Source: a bacterium
GTDB taxonomy: Bacteria > Armatimonadota > Fimbriimonadia > Fimbriimonadales > Fimbriimonadaceae
Length of the DNA stretch: 64,000 nt
Direction of reading: 5' to 3'
Assembly (NCBI GenBank): GCA_027485645.1
Contig: JAIXQR010000002.1
Coordinates: 310,001-374,000, forward strand
In this document: in pieces, positions 1-7,696 of the stretch
How the letters are laid out: each line of letters starts with the position of its first letter
How positions within the stretch are numbered: the stretch's first letter is position 1
The notes under the pieces: generated by a model
The model's input: only the letters and a program-made list of their open reading frames with translations
What the model was told of the DNA's origin: nothing
Databases searched by the model: none
Position numbers and translations under genes: made by a program

Positions 1-1
1 G

Positions 2-112
2 GAAGCGCGGCACGCGGCCGAAATCAACCAGAAAGTCCAGTGGGCCTACCGTCATCTGACGGAGAAAATGGATTCCACCGAGCGACGGTTCCGGTCGCTA
101 GAAATCGACTAA
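2..112 (+). CDS. 3' end of a CDS truncated by the window edge (…EARHAAEINQKVQWAYRHLTEKMDSTERRFRSLEID*)
   Basis: Open frame from base 2 to TAA at 110-112, overlapping the mutY stop on the other strand. Confidence 0.5.
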   Translation, partial: EARHAAEINQKVQWAYRHLTEKMDSTERRFRSLEID

Positions 113-1119
113 AGTCGCCTCGCGAGTTCGAGCCCTTTACGATGCGGCGCGGGAATCGCGGAGGCTTCTAGCTCGTCTGCGTCCATCCACGAGTAACTTT
201 CTAACGGGGTCTCAACCGAAACTAGGACAACCTGCAAGGCAATGCGGTGGTGGGTAACGCTGTGCTTGAAGGTCCCTGCCAACTTTGGCCAAGCCGGGTC
301 GAAGGGATTCTCGGCAAGGTCATGTGAGTGGGTTCTCGGAAAGCTGATCATGCCCTCCCACCAGTCCCCTCGCGGGAGTCGTTCAGTCGCAACCTTTCCA
401 CCACACAGGGCAATCCAAAGGGTCTGCTGGAGCTGGACGGTCGCCGTTCGCTTAGCGGGGGTCGGGAAGCCGTCTGGCTTACCGATGGCAAACGCCGCGC
501 AGCGGTTCTTGAGCGGGCACTTTGGGCACTGCGGGTTCTTTGGGGTGCAAATGGTCGCACCAAGCTCCATGAGGGCCTGATTCCAGTCGCCCGGGCGCTT
601 GTGATCAAGATTCATCTCCGCCCATTTCCACGCGTTCTGGGTGAGTTTTGGCGGCTCAGTGGCGTCTGCGGTCAGCCGGGCATAAACTCGCTCGACGTTG
701 CCATCTACGAGCGCGGCGGGCTGGTTCTGGGCGATGCTGGCAATCGCTCCGGCGGTGTACGGGCCAATCCCGGGCACTTCGCGCCAGCCCGCGGCATCGG
801 CGGGCACGCCATTTTCGACCACGTACTTTGCCCCGGCCAGCAGGTTTCGGCCGCGCCGGTAATAGCCTAAGCCCTGCCAAAACTGCAGCACGTCGTCCTC
901 ACTTGCGGCGGCCAGATCAGAAATGCTGGGGAAGCGCGCCATCCAGCGTTCAAAGTACGGAATCACGGTTGCGACCTGAGTCTGTTGCAGCATGATCTCG
1001 CTGACCCAGGTTTGGTACGGCTCGGGAGCTTTGCGCCAAGGCAGATCGCGTGCGTTGCGGTCGTACCATCGCAACAAGAGTTGGTGTAACTCGTCGCGTT
1101 GCGGGCTGGGCGGTCTCAT
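109..1119 (-). CDS. mutY: A/G-specific adenine glycosylase
   Basis: HhH-GPD motifs (SEIMLQQTQVATVIPYFERW, VPGIGPYTAGAIASIA, VDGNVERVYARL) and 4Fe-4S cysteines CTPKNPQCPKCPLKNRC. Confidence 0.95.
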   Translation of the reverse strand: MRPPSPQRDELHQLLLRWYDRNARDLPWRKAPEPYQTWVSEIMLQQTQVATVIPYFERWMARFPSISDLAAASEDDVLQFWQGLGYYRRGRNLLAGAKYVVENGVPADAAGWREVPGIGPYTAGAIASIAQNQPAALVDGNVERVYARLTADATEPPKLTQNAWKWAEMNLDHKRPGDWNQALMELGATICTPKNPQCPKCPLKNRCAAFAIGKPDGFPTPAKRTATVQLQQTLWIALCGGKVATERLPRGDWWEGMISFPRTHSHDLAENPFDPAWPKLAGTFKHSVTHHRIALQVVLVSVETPLESYSWMDADELEASAIPAPHRKGLELARRL

Positions 1120-1520
1120 TTCGAGAGGACGAGATTCCCGACCAGATCATCGTGGCCGACGTAAAAGTGCTGACTCAGGTTGCCCGGCTTTAGCCACACG
1201 AGGGCCGGGGGAACGCCATCTAGAAGAAAAGCGGCAACGCTTTGGCCCTCTTGCACGGTGATCTGCTCTCCCTGAGATTTGGTGACCATGAGGTGCAGAA
1301 GGTCTTCTTCACCTTCGAACTGATAGCGAAAGGCTCCAACCTCGCCAGAATATTGGTTCGGCTCGGCTCCGATGTTGACCAGCGCAAATTGATCAGATGG
1401 TCGGGCAAGCGCAAGATCGAGGTCAGGAAGCTTAATGACCCGGTTAATGTGGATGCTTTCGAGCACCAACTGCATCACTTCTTGGCGTCGAGCTTGCTCT
1501 TCGGGGGTCGCAGAGATCAT
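1116..1520 (-). CDS. hypothetical protein (134 aa)
   Basis: ORF overlaps the mutY start by 4 nt; no family recognised. Confidence 0.6.
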   Translation of the reverse strand: MISATPEEQARRQEVMQLVLESIHINRVIKLPDLDLALARPSDQFALVNIGAEPNQYSGEVGAFRYQFEGEEDLLHLMVTKSQGEQITVQEGQSVAAFLLDGVPPALVWLKPGNLSQHFYVGHDDLVGNLVLSK

Positions 1521-1564
1521 CAGAACGTACTACGTGCCGTGCACAAGAGGGATCGAAAGAAAGC

Positions 1565-1652
1565 TGGCGGAGCGGGAGAGATTCGAACTCTCGATACGTT
1601 GCCGTATACGCGATTTCCAGTCGCGCTCCTTCGACCACTCGGACACCACTCC
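1565..1652 (-). tRNA. tRNA-Ser (anticodon GGA), CCA encoded
   Basis: Reverse complement GGAGTGGTGTCCGAGTGGTCGAAGGAGCGCGACTGGAAATCGCG…GTTCGAATCTCTCCCGCTCCGCCA; 7-bp acceptor stem and long variable arm. Confidence 0.95.
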
Positions 1653-1678
1653 GCGCCAGGGTTCATTATGACGGATTC

Positions 1679-2539
1679 TTAACCGACCGGGAGTACGGTG
1701 GCCGCAGGGAAACGTCCCAAGTGCTCTTCTGGCACGCGAAATGATCGTCCGGCTTTGGCAGCCATTCGCGCAATTTGGTCCATGCCGCCGCCGATTCCGA
1801 GATGAACAAAGTCGGTCCGATGGGCCAAGCTGGCGATCAGTCGATCGCGCACTTTGTTGTTCACCCCGACAAAATCGGCCTCTGGCCGGAACGGCGTTAC
1901 TACCAAATCGGTCAAGGGGTCGAACTCGTACCGCCACAATCGTGCGGCCCGAAACGGCTCGTTCTTGAGGTCGTCGCCAAGAACCCGGAACAGCCCACGA
2001 TCGAGACACAGGATTCGTGGCGCTCCCCAGCGAAGCGGCACGATGGCACTCCGCTGGTACTCGGGGCGATCGTGTCCGGATACGAGAACCTCGCCATTCA
2101 AAACCCCTTCTTGGGTCAGGGCTTCGATCCGCTCTAACTGGGTTGGAGTAGCCGAGCGTGAACTGAGCACGGCGAAGGACTTGGACTGGAGAAGCTTTTG
2201 GTTGCCGTACAAAAAAAGCACGCCAGGCGGGTCCGGGTCGAACTGTTCAATGCGCTCGGGATACTCCGCGTCTTGCATCGTGATGAGGTTCACGCCGAGG
2301 CCAAGAAGTTTGCGCTCAAGATCCTCGATCTCGGCTGGTCCCTTAAGGGCTTGTACTTTCAGGTTGTCCGATGCCTTGACGCTCAGCCGGTATTCCTCTC
2401 GCCACGTCTCGACGCTCAAGCGCAGAAAGTCTTGCGGAGATCGGGCCATGAGCGAATTTCGCGTTACGATGCGTGTAACGCTCTTGCCGCCAATTCCGGG
2501 AGTGAGGCTCAGCAGGAGGGCAAAAGTTCGCGGTGACAT
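1679..2539 (-). CDS. divergent DprA/Smf-like DNA-processing protein
   Basis: N-terminal LLSLTPGIGGKSVTRI and YPERIEQFDPDPPGVLFLYGNQKLL, then a Rossmann-like region; the GSRxxT motif is degenerate (AVLSSRSATP). Confidence 0.6.
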   Translation of the reverse strand: MSPRTFALLLSLTPGIGGKSVTRIVTRNSLMARSPQDFLRLSVETWREEYRLSVKASDNLKVQALKGPAEIEDLERKLLGLGVNLITMQDAEYPERIEQFDPDPPGVLFLYGNQKLLQSKSFAVLSSRSATPTQLERIEALTQEGVLNGEVLVSGHDRPEYQRSAIVPLRWGAPRILCLDRGLFRVLGDDLKNEPFRAARLWRYEFDPLTDLVVTPFRPEADFVGVNNKVRDRLIASLAHRTDFVHLGIGGGMDQIARMAAKAGRSFRVPEEHLGRFPAATVLPVG

Positions 2540-3291
2540 CAGCCTCCCATGAGCAAGCGAGCAGAATCGAGGAGAATCTGGACGGCGTTTGCACCAGTCC
2601 GATTCATTTCGTCGACCACCTCTTGGTGGTTTAGCGGAGTTGGCGAGATGCCGCTAGCAAAGTTAGTGACGATGGCGAGGCAACCGTATTCAATTTCTGC
2701 CTCCCGCATTAGGATTGCTTCACTTGCGGCGGTCATTCCGACCACGGTGCCCCCAAGTCCTCGGTAGGTCTTGATCTCGTGCGGAGTTTCATATCGAGGG
2801 CCATTGACGCAAACGTAAACCGCATTGTCATGCACGGTTAGCCTTTGCTCTTCTCCCGCCGCGATGAAAGCTCGAGAAACGAGTTCGGAAAACGGGTTCG
2901 TGAAATCTCGGTGGACGACTTGGCGGTGGTGAAGAGTCGGCTGGCGATCCGTAAAGTCGAGAAGATCTCGGCACGCGAGTAGGGTGCCCGGACCCTTGGT
3001 CTCATCTAAGCTGCCAACGGCGGCCGTGGCCAAGCAGAAGCGACACTTCAGCTCGTCCAGCCCGCGCGTCATAGTTTCGTACGGAACACGGTGTGGTGCT
3101 AGCTTGTGCCCTGCAGAATGTCGGCTGAGCAGCGCAATCGAGATACCCATGTATTCCGCGTGCACCGCGCGGAAGATGCCACTTGGGGTGACGAGTTGGA
3201 ACGGCGTTCCGCCAAGCTCTAGCAGTCGATCCCCGATTCCGGTTCCACCAATGATGCCGACATCTATTCGCACTCTCGAACTCTGGCACAC
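2539..3291 (-). CDS. mtnP: S-methyl-5'-thioadenosine phosphorylase / purine nucleoside phosphorylase family
   Basis: VGIIGGTGIGDRL, LSRHSAGHKLAPHRVPYE, NGPRYETPHEIKTYRGLGGTVVGMTAASEAILMREAEI. Confidence 0.85.
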   Translation of the reverse strand: MCQSSRVRIDVGIIGGTGIGDRLLELGGTPFQLVTPSGIFRAVHAEYMGISIALLSRHSAGHKLAPHRVPYETMTRGLDELKCRFCLATAAVGSLDETKGPGTLLACRDLLDFTDRQPTLHHRQVVHRDFTNPFSELVSRAFIAAGEEQRLTVHDNAVYVCVNGPRYETPHEIKTYRGLGGTVVGMTAASEAILMREAEIEYGCLAIVTNFASGISPTPLNHQEVVDEMNRTGANAVQILLDSARLLMGG

Positions 3292-3301
3292 GATGGGCTA
3301 G

Positions 3302-3715
3302 GTGTGCCACCCTTGGCACATGACGTTGCGGGAAGTGATGCACACCCACATACCGACGCTCACCCCAAAGAGCACGGTTAGGGACGCGGTGGACAAGATG
3401 GACATCTACCAATTTCCCGCGCTTGTTGTGTTGAATGACGAGTTGCATCCTCTTGCGGTAGTCACCGAAGGCGACCTGTGCCGCGCGGTGACCATGGCCG
3501 ATAGCCTGGTCAGCATCGCGAATTCTCCCGCCATTCATTACGGAACCGCGACGCCCACCACGTTGCCCGCCGACCACGAGATTGGGGCAGCGTTCTACAT
3601 CATGTTAAATAGTCATCTCACGGTGGCTCCCGTGATGGACGGTCCGCAGATGACCGGCATTGTGCTGCGAGTTGATTTGATGCAAGCCCTGTTGACCGAC
3701 GCCGACGGCGGCTAA
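3302..3715 (+). CDS. CBS-domain-pair protein
   Basis: MTLREVMHTHIPTLTPKSTVRDAVDKM… and a second CBS repeat (LTVAPVMDGPQMTGIVLRVDLM). Confidence 0.8.
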   Translation: MCHPWHMTLREVMHTHIPTLTPKSTVRDAVDKMDIYQFPALVVLNDELHPLAVVTEGDLCRAVTMADSLVSIANSPAIHYGTATPTTLPADHEIGAAFYIMLNSHLTVAPVMDGPQMTGIVLRVDLMQALLTDADGG

Positions 3716-3748
3716 CGATTTCCGCCGATTACGGATAGAGTTAGGCGT

Positions 3749-4213
3749 ATGTTGCAGGTTGGCGAAGCATTCCCAGACTTTACGTTGCTCAATCAAGATG
3801 CCCAGTCCGTAAGCAAGGCAGACCTAGCAGGTGCTCCGGCGGTCATTTACTTCTATCCAAAGGACGACACCTCGGGCTGTACCGCCGAGGCTTGCGAGTT
3901 CCAAGAGTTAGCTCCAGATTTTTCGGGTGACGAGTCTCCCGGCGCTCGGATTATCGGCGTCAGCCCAGATAGCGCGGCAAGTCACCGGAAGTTTGCAACA
4001 AAGTATTCGCTCGATTTCACCTTGCTTGCCGACACCGATCAAGTTCTTGCCAATGCCTGCGGCGTTTGGGTGGAGAAGTCGATGTACGGCAAAAAGTACA
4101 TGGGCGTAGAACGAACGACTTTTGTGATCAACGCAGAAGGAATCGTAACCGCCATCTTCAACAAGGTAAAGCCAAAGGGCCACGCTAAAGAGGTTTTGGC
4201 TTCGCTTAAGTAA
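3749..4213 (+). CDS. bcp: peroxiredoxin, Bcp/PrxQ type
   Basis: VIYFYPKDDTSGCTAEACEFQ; thioredoxin-like AhpC/TSA fold. Confidence 0.9.
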   Translation: MLQVGEAFPDFTLLNQDAQSVSKADLAGAPAVIYFYPKDDTSGCTAEACEFQELAPDFSGDESPGARIIGVSPDSAASHRKFATKYSLDFTLLADTDQVLANACGVWVEKSMYGKKYMGVERTTFVINAEGIVTAIFNKVKPKGHAKEVLASLK

Positions 4214-4222
4214 ACTGCCGGA

Positions 4223-5008
4223 ATGGCGGATCGAATTACCGCGCCCAAGCTTCGGCTGATGAAGGAACGCGGACAGAGCATCGTATGCGTCACTGCATAC
4301 GATGTCTTTTTTGCGCAAGCTGCCGATGAAGCGGGCATTGACGTTATCTTAGTTGGCGATTCGTTGGGGAACGTCGTTCTAGGGTACGAGACTACGGTTC
4401 CGGTTGACATGGCCGATGTCTTGCATCACTTACGCGCCGTACGTCGTGGAGTCCGCCGAGCACATCTTGTAGCTGATCTTCCGTTTGGCTCCTATCACGT
4501 TTCCACCGAGCAGGCGATCGAGAATGCGGTGCTGCTCATGAAAGCCGGGGCAGATGCTGTGAAGTTGGAAGGGGATTATCCCGATACCATTCGTGCTATG
4601 ACCAAGGCCGGCATTCCGGTCTGGGGGCATGTTGGTTTCACCCCACAGGCGGTCAACACTTTTGGTGGATTTAAGGTTCAAGGGCGTGGAGACGCCGGTA
4701 GCGTCGTTCTTTCTGAAGCTCAATCCATCGACGCGGCTGGCGTTTGTGCCCTCGTGCTTGAGTTGATTCCGGCTGAACTCTCAGCTCAAATCACGCGATC
4801 TGTTCAGGCTCCAACCATCGGCATCGGTGGAGGCGTGGAGTGTGACGGACAAATTCAAGTAATGCACGACATCTTGGGACTAACAAATAAAATTCACAAG
4901 CATGCTAAGCCGTATATTGACGGTCGCAACTTAGTCTTGGATGCGTTTAGGGCTTATACGCAAGAAGTCCGCGAGCGACAATTTCCAACGGAAGAGAACA
5001 GCTTTTGA
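4223..5008 (+). CDS. panB: 3-methyl-2-oxobutanoate hydroxymethyltransferase
   Basis: VCVTAYDVFFAQAADEAGIDVILVGDSLGNVVLGYETTVPV; GHVGFTPQAVNTFGGFKVQGR. Confidence 0.95.
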   Translation: MADRITAPKLRLMKERGQSIVCVTAYDVFFAQAADEAGIDVILVGDSLGNVVLGYETTVPVDMADVLHHLRAVRRGVRRAHLVADLPFGSYHVSTEQAIENAVLLMKAGADAVKLEGDYPDTIRAMTKAGIPVWGHVGFTPQAVNTFGGFKVQGRGDAGSVVLSEAQSIDAAGVCALVLELIPAELSAQITRSVQAPTIGIGGGVECDGQIQVMHDILGLTNKIHKHAKPYIDGRNLVLDAFRAYTQEVRERQFPTEENSF

Positions 5009-5823
5009 GAATAGCTGAGCGAATTGCGGACATCGGAACCCGAGGTCAAAGTTCCGTTGGCTTCGTACCCACAATGGGCGCTTTGCACGAAGGGCATGCA
5101 GCCTTACTGCGCCGGAGTCGAGCTGAGAACGAAGTCTCGGTGCTGTCGATATTCGTGAATCCGACTCAGTTTGGACCGAATGAGGACTATGCGCGGTATC
5201 CGCGAACGTTAGAGGCTGACTTAGCGATCGCGGAAAGTTGTGGCGTAGACGTTGTGTTCCTGCCTTCGGTGGAAGAGATGTATCCGAACCACCTCGTAAA
5301 GGTACAGGTTTTCGGCGTCACCGAAAGGTGGGAAGGTGCCAAACGGCCAGGGCACTTTGATGGAGTCTCAACGGTTGTGGCCAAGTTGTTTGGGACCGTA
5401 TTGCCCACTCGAGCCTACTTTGGCCAGAAAGATCTCCAGCAATGCCAAGTAGTGCAAACGATGGTAACCGGATTGAATTTGCCGATTGACATTGTGGTCT
5501 GCGATACCGTGCGCGAAGTTGATGGCTTAGCGATGTCTAGTCGAAATCGATACCTTTCACCTTCAGAAAGGGCTCTCGCTCCGCGACTTTATCAGAAACT
5601 TTCTGCGGCAAAGGCCATGATTGTTCAAGGCAACTCGGTGCCAGATACCTTGTCTTCTGCGGTTACTGATCTCACTTCAAGCGGCTTTGTCGTGGACTAT
5701 TTTGAGTACGTAGATTTACCTGCCATGGCACCGATTAGTGAGCATCAATCACAGTCCGCAATCATTTGCGCCGCGAAGCTTGGCACAACACGATTGATCG
5801 ATAATGTGGTATTCCTCTCTTGA
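5005..5823 (+). CDS. panC: pantoate--beta-alanine ligase
   Basis: GFVPTMGALHEGHAALLRRSR, SIFVNPTQFGPNEDYARYPR, YFGQKDLQQ, MSSRNRYLS; overlaps panB by 4 nt. Confidence 0.95.
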   Translation: MRIAERIADIGTRGQSSVGFVPTMGALHEGHAALLRRSRAENEVSVLSIFVNPTQFGPNEDYARYPRTLEADLAIAESCGVDVVFLPSVEEMYPNHLVKVQVFGVTERWEGAKRPGHFDGVSTVVAKLFGTVLPTRAYFGQKDLQQCQVVQTMVTGLNLPIDIVVCDTVREVDGLAMSSRNRYLSPSERALAPRLYQKLSAAKAMIVQGNSVPDTLSSAVTDLTSSGFVVDYFEYVDLPAMAPISEHQSQSAIICAAKLGTTRLIDNVVFLS

Positions 5824-5865
5824 CGTTGTAATGGCGACATCTCGTTGCCATAATTAAAGAGCAAA

Positions 5866-6279
5866 ATGAAAACCGTTCAGAACGTAAAGAACAGCCTTAA
5901 GTTTAAGGCAGCTGAGAAAGACGGCGTACTGTCCATCAAGATTGGAGTCAAGAAGTACACGGTACCAATTAAGGCCCGAATGATTGCCGGCGAAGGCTAC
6001 CTCTTCCTCTCCTTCCCAGCTTCGAGCGAACTCTACCAAGTAGACAAGAAGCAACTGGTTGCCATGGGCAAAGAAGACGACGCAAGCGAAGCTTTCGACC
6101 GACTCAACTCGGTTAAGCCTAAGGCCCGAGGCCGACGAGCTGGCGGCGGAGCTGCCATGTCGGAAGATCTGGCTAAGGCTCTTGCTGGCCTTCCATCCGG
6201 CTTTAAGATCGGTTACGGACCAGACGGAGTTCCACGACTCGTCAAGACCCGAGTCCGCAAGAAGCGCGGCGAAAAGTAA
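5866..6279 (+). CDS. small basic protein with conserved-looking C-terminal tail (…LAGLPSGFKIGYGPDGVPRLVKTRVRKKRGEK)
   Basis: 137 aa, Lys/Arg rich, strong codon bias (7 of 9 Arg are CGA), followed by a strong terminator. Confidence 0.75.
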   Translation: MKTVQNVKNSLKFKAAEKDGVLSIKIGVKKYTVPIKARMIAGEGYLFLSFPASSELYQVDKKQLVAMGKEDDASEAFDRLNSVKPKARGRRAGGGAAMSEDLAKALAGLPSGFKIGYGPDGVPRLVKTRVRKKRGEK

Positions 6280-6300
6280 GACGACTTTCGTAAACAGAAA

Positions 6301-6333
6301 AGCGGCTGGTCGATTTTCGACCAGCCGCTTTTT
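6301..6333 (+). terminator. intrinsic terminator
   Basis: AGCGGCTGGTCGA-TTT-TCGACCAGCCGCT followed by T-run; A-run on the other side suits bidirectional use. Confidence 0.9.
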
Positions 6334-6349
6334 GTTTGAATCTAGAAGC

Positions 6350-7696
6350 TCAGAAGAGTCCCTGAAGCTTCCCCGTGCTATCTCCCAGCTTGTCCATGCG
6401 CACGCCGACTTTATCCAGCATGGAAAGGAACAGGTTGGTCATCGGTGTTTCGTTTGGATAAACGATGTGCTGCCCCGTCTTTAGCCGACCACCCGCGCGT
6501 CCTGCCATTAGGATCGGCAGGTTGTCGTGATTGTGTCGGTCGCCGTCACTAATGCCGCCACCGTAAACCAACATGGTGTTGTCTAGCAACGTGGCGTCGC
6601 CATCCTTTGTCTCCTTCATCTTTCGCAGGATATAGGCCAATTGCTCGGTATGGAATCGGTCGATTTGCCGCTTCTTTTCGAGCTTCTTAGGGTCACGACC
6701 GTGGTGGCTAACGTCGTGATGGCCTTCGGATACGCCGATTTGGTGGTAGCTGCGGTTGCTGCCGTCGTTGGCGAACATGAAAGTGCAAACACGCGTGAGA
6801 TCCGCCTGGAACGCGAGGATCATCATGTCGCCCATAAGCCGAATGTGCTCGCCGTAATCTGCGGGAATGCCGTTGGGTTTACCGACACCTGCCGCAATGA
6901 GAGCGGCTTGGCTGTTCTCAAACTTCTGGAGTCGCTTTTCGATCTCTCGAACGCCTTCGAAGTACTCATCCAGCTTTCGCAGGTCTCGCGTACCCAGTTG
7001 ACCTTTGAGGCGGGAGGCATCTTCCGAAACCAGGTCCAGAATGCTCTGGCGGAACAGATCACGTCGCGTCTGGGCTTCCTTTTCCTCGCCGGCTTTGCCG
7101 TTACCAAACAGCCGCTCGAAAACGAGGCGTGGGTTGACTTCCTTTGCTACCGGAGTGTTTTCGGATCGCCATGAAACGTTACTGGAATAGGCGCAGGAGT
7201 AGCCGCTATCACAGTCTCCGCTGACTCCACCGCGTTCACAACCGATCTCAAGGCTCGCAAACTTGGTGTTTCGGCCGATCTCTCGTGCGGCGACTTGGTC
7301 TGCAGAAACGCCGTTGCGAATGTCTGACCCTGCGGTCTTCTTCGCCTGAACGCCGGTGAGCCAGCAAGCGGTCGATCGAGCGTGGTCTCCGGGACCGTCG
7401 CCGTTCGCACGGGCGTGGTGCTGGGTCAGACCGGTCAGAACGTTAAAGTCGTTTCGAAGCTCTGCCAGAGGCTGCAAGATTTGTGGGAGTTCGCCCGAAA
7501 GTGCGCCCGCTGCCTTTGGCGTCCAATGGTTGATCTCCACGCCGTTTGGAACAAAGAGAAACGCCATGCGAACGGGCTTGGCTTGCGCGGGCAAGCTGGA
7601 AGCCAGAGCCGTCATCGGGAACATTTTCTCTAACACCGGCAGGGCCATCGCGGTGCCTACGCCGCGCAGGAAGGTTTTTCGATCGATGTGGTTCAT
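6350..7696 (-). CDS. DUF1552 domain protein (Tat-like/secreted)
   Basis: DRKTFLRGVGTAMALPVLEKMFPMTALA; VRMAFLFVPNGVEINHWTP; LVYGGGISDGDRHNHDNLPILMAGRAGG. Confidence 0.85.
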   Translation of the reverse strand: MNHIDRKTFLRGVGTAMALPVLEKMFPMTALASSLPAQAKPVRMAFLFVPNGVEINHWTPKAAGALSGELPQILQPLAELRNDFNVLTGLTQHHARANGDGPGDHARSTACWLTGVQAKKTAGSDIRNGVSADQVAAREIGRNTKFASLEIGCERGGVSGDCDSGYSCAYSSNVSWRSENTPVAKEVNPRLVFERLFGNGKAGEEKEAQTRRDLFRQSILDLVSEDASRLKGQLGTRDLRKLDEYFEGVREIEKRLQKFENSQAALIAAGVGKPNGIPADYGEHIRLMGDMMILAFQADLTRVCTFMFANDGSNRSYHQIGVSEGHHDVSHHGRDPKKLEKKRQIDRFHTEQLAYILRKMKETKDGDATLLDNTMLVYGGGISDGDRHNHDNLPILMAGRAGGRLKTGQHIVYPNETPMTNLFLSMLDKVGVRMDKLGDSTGKLQGLF

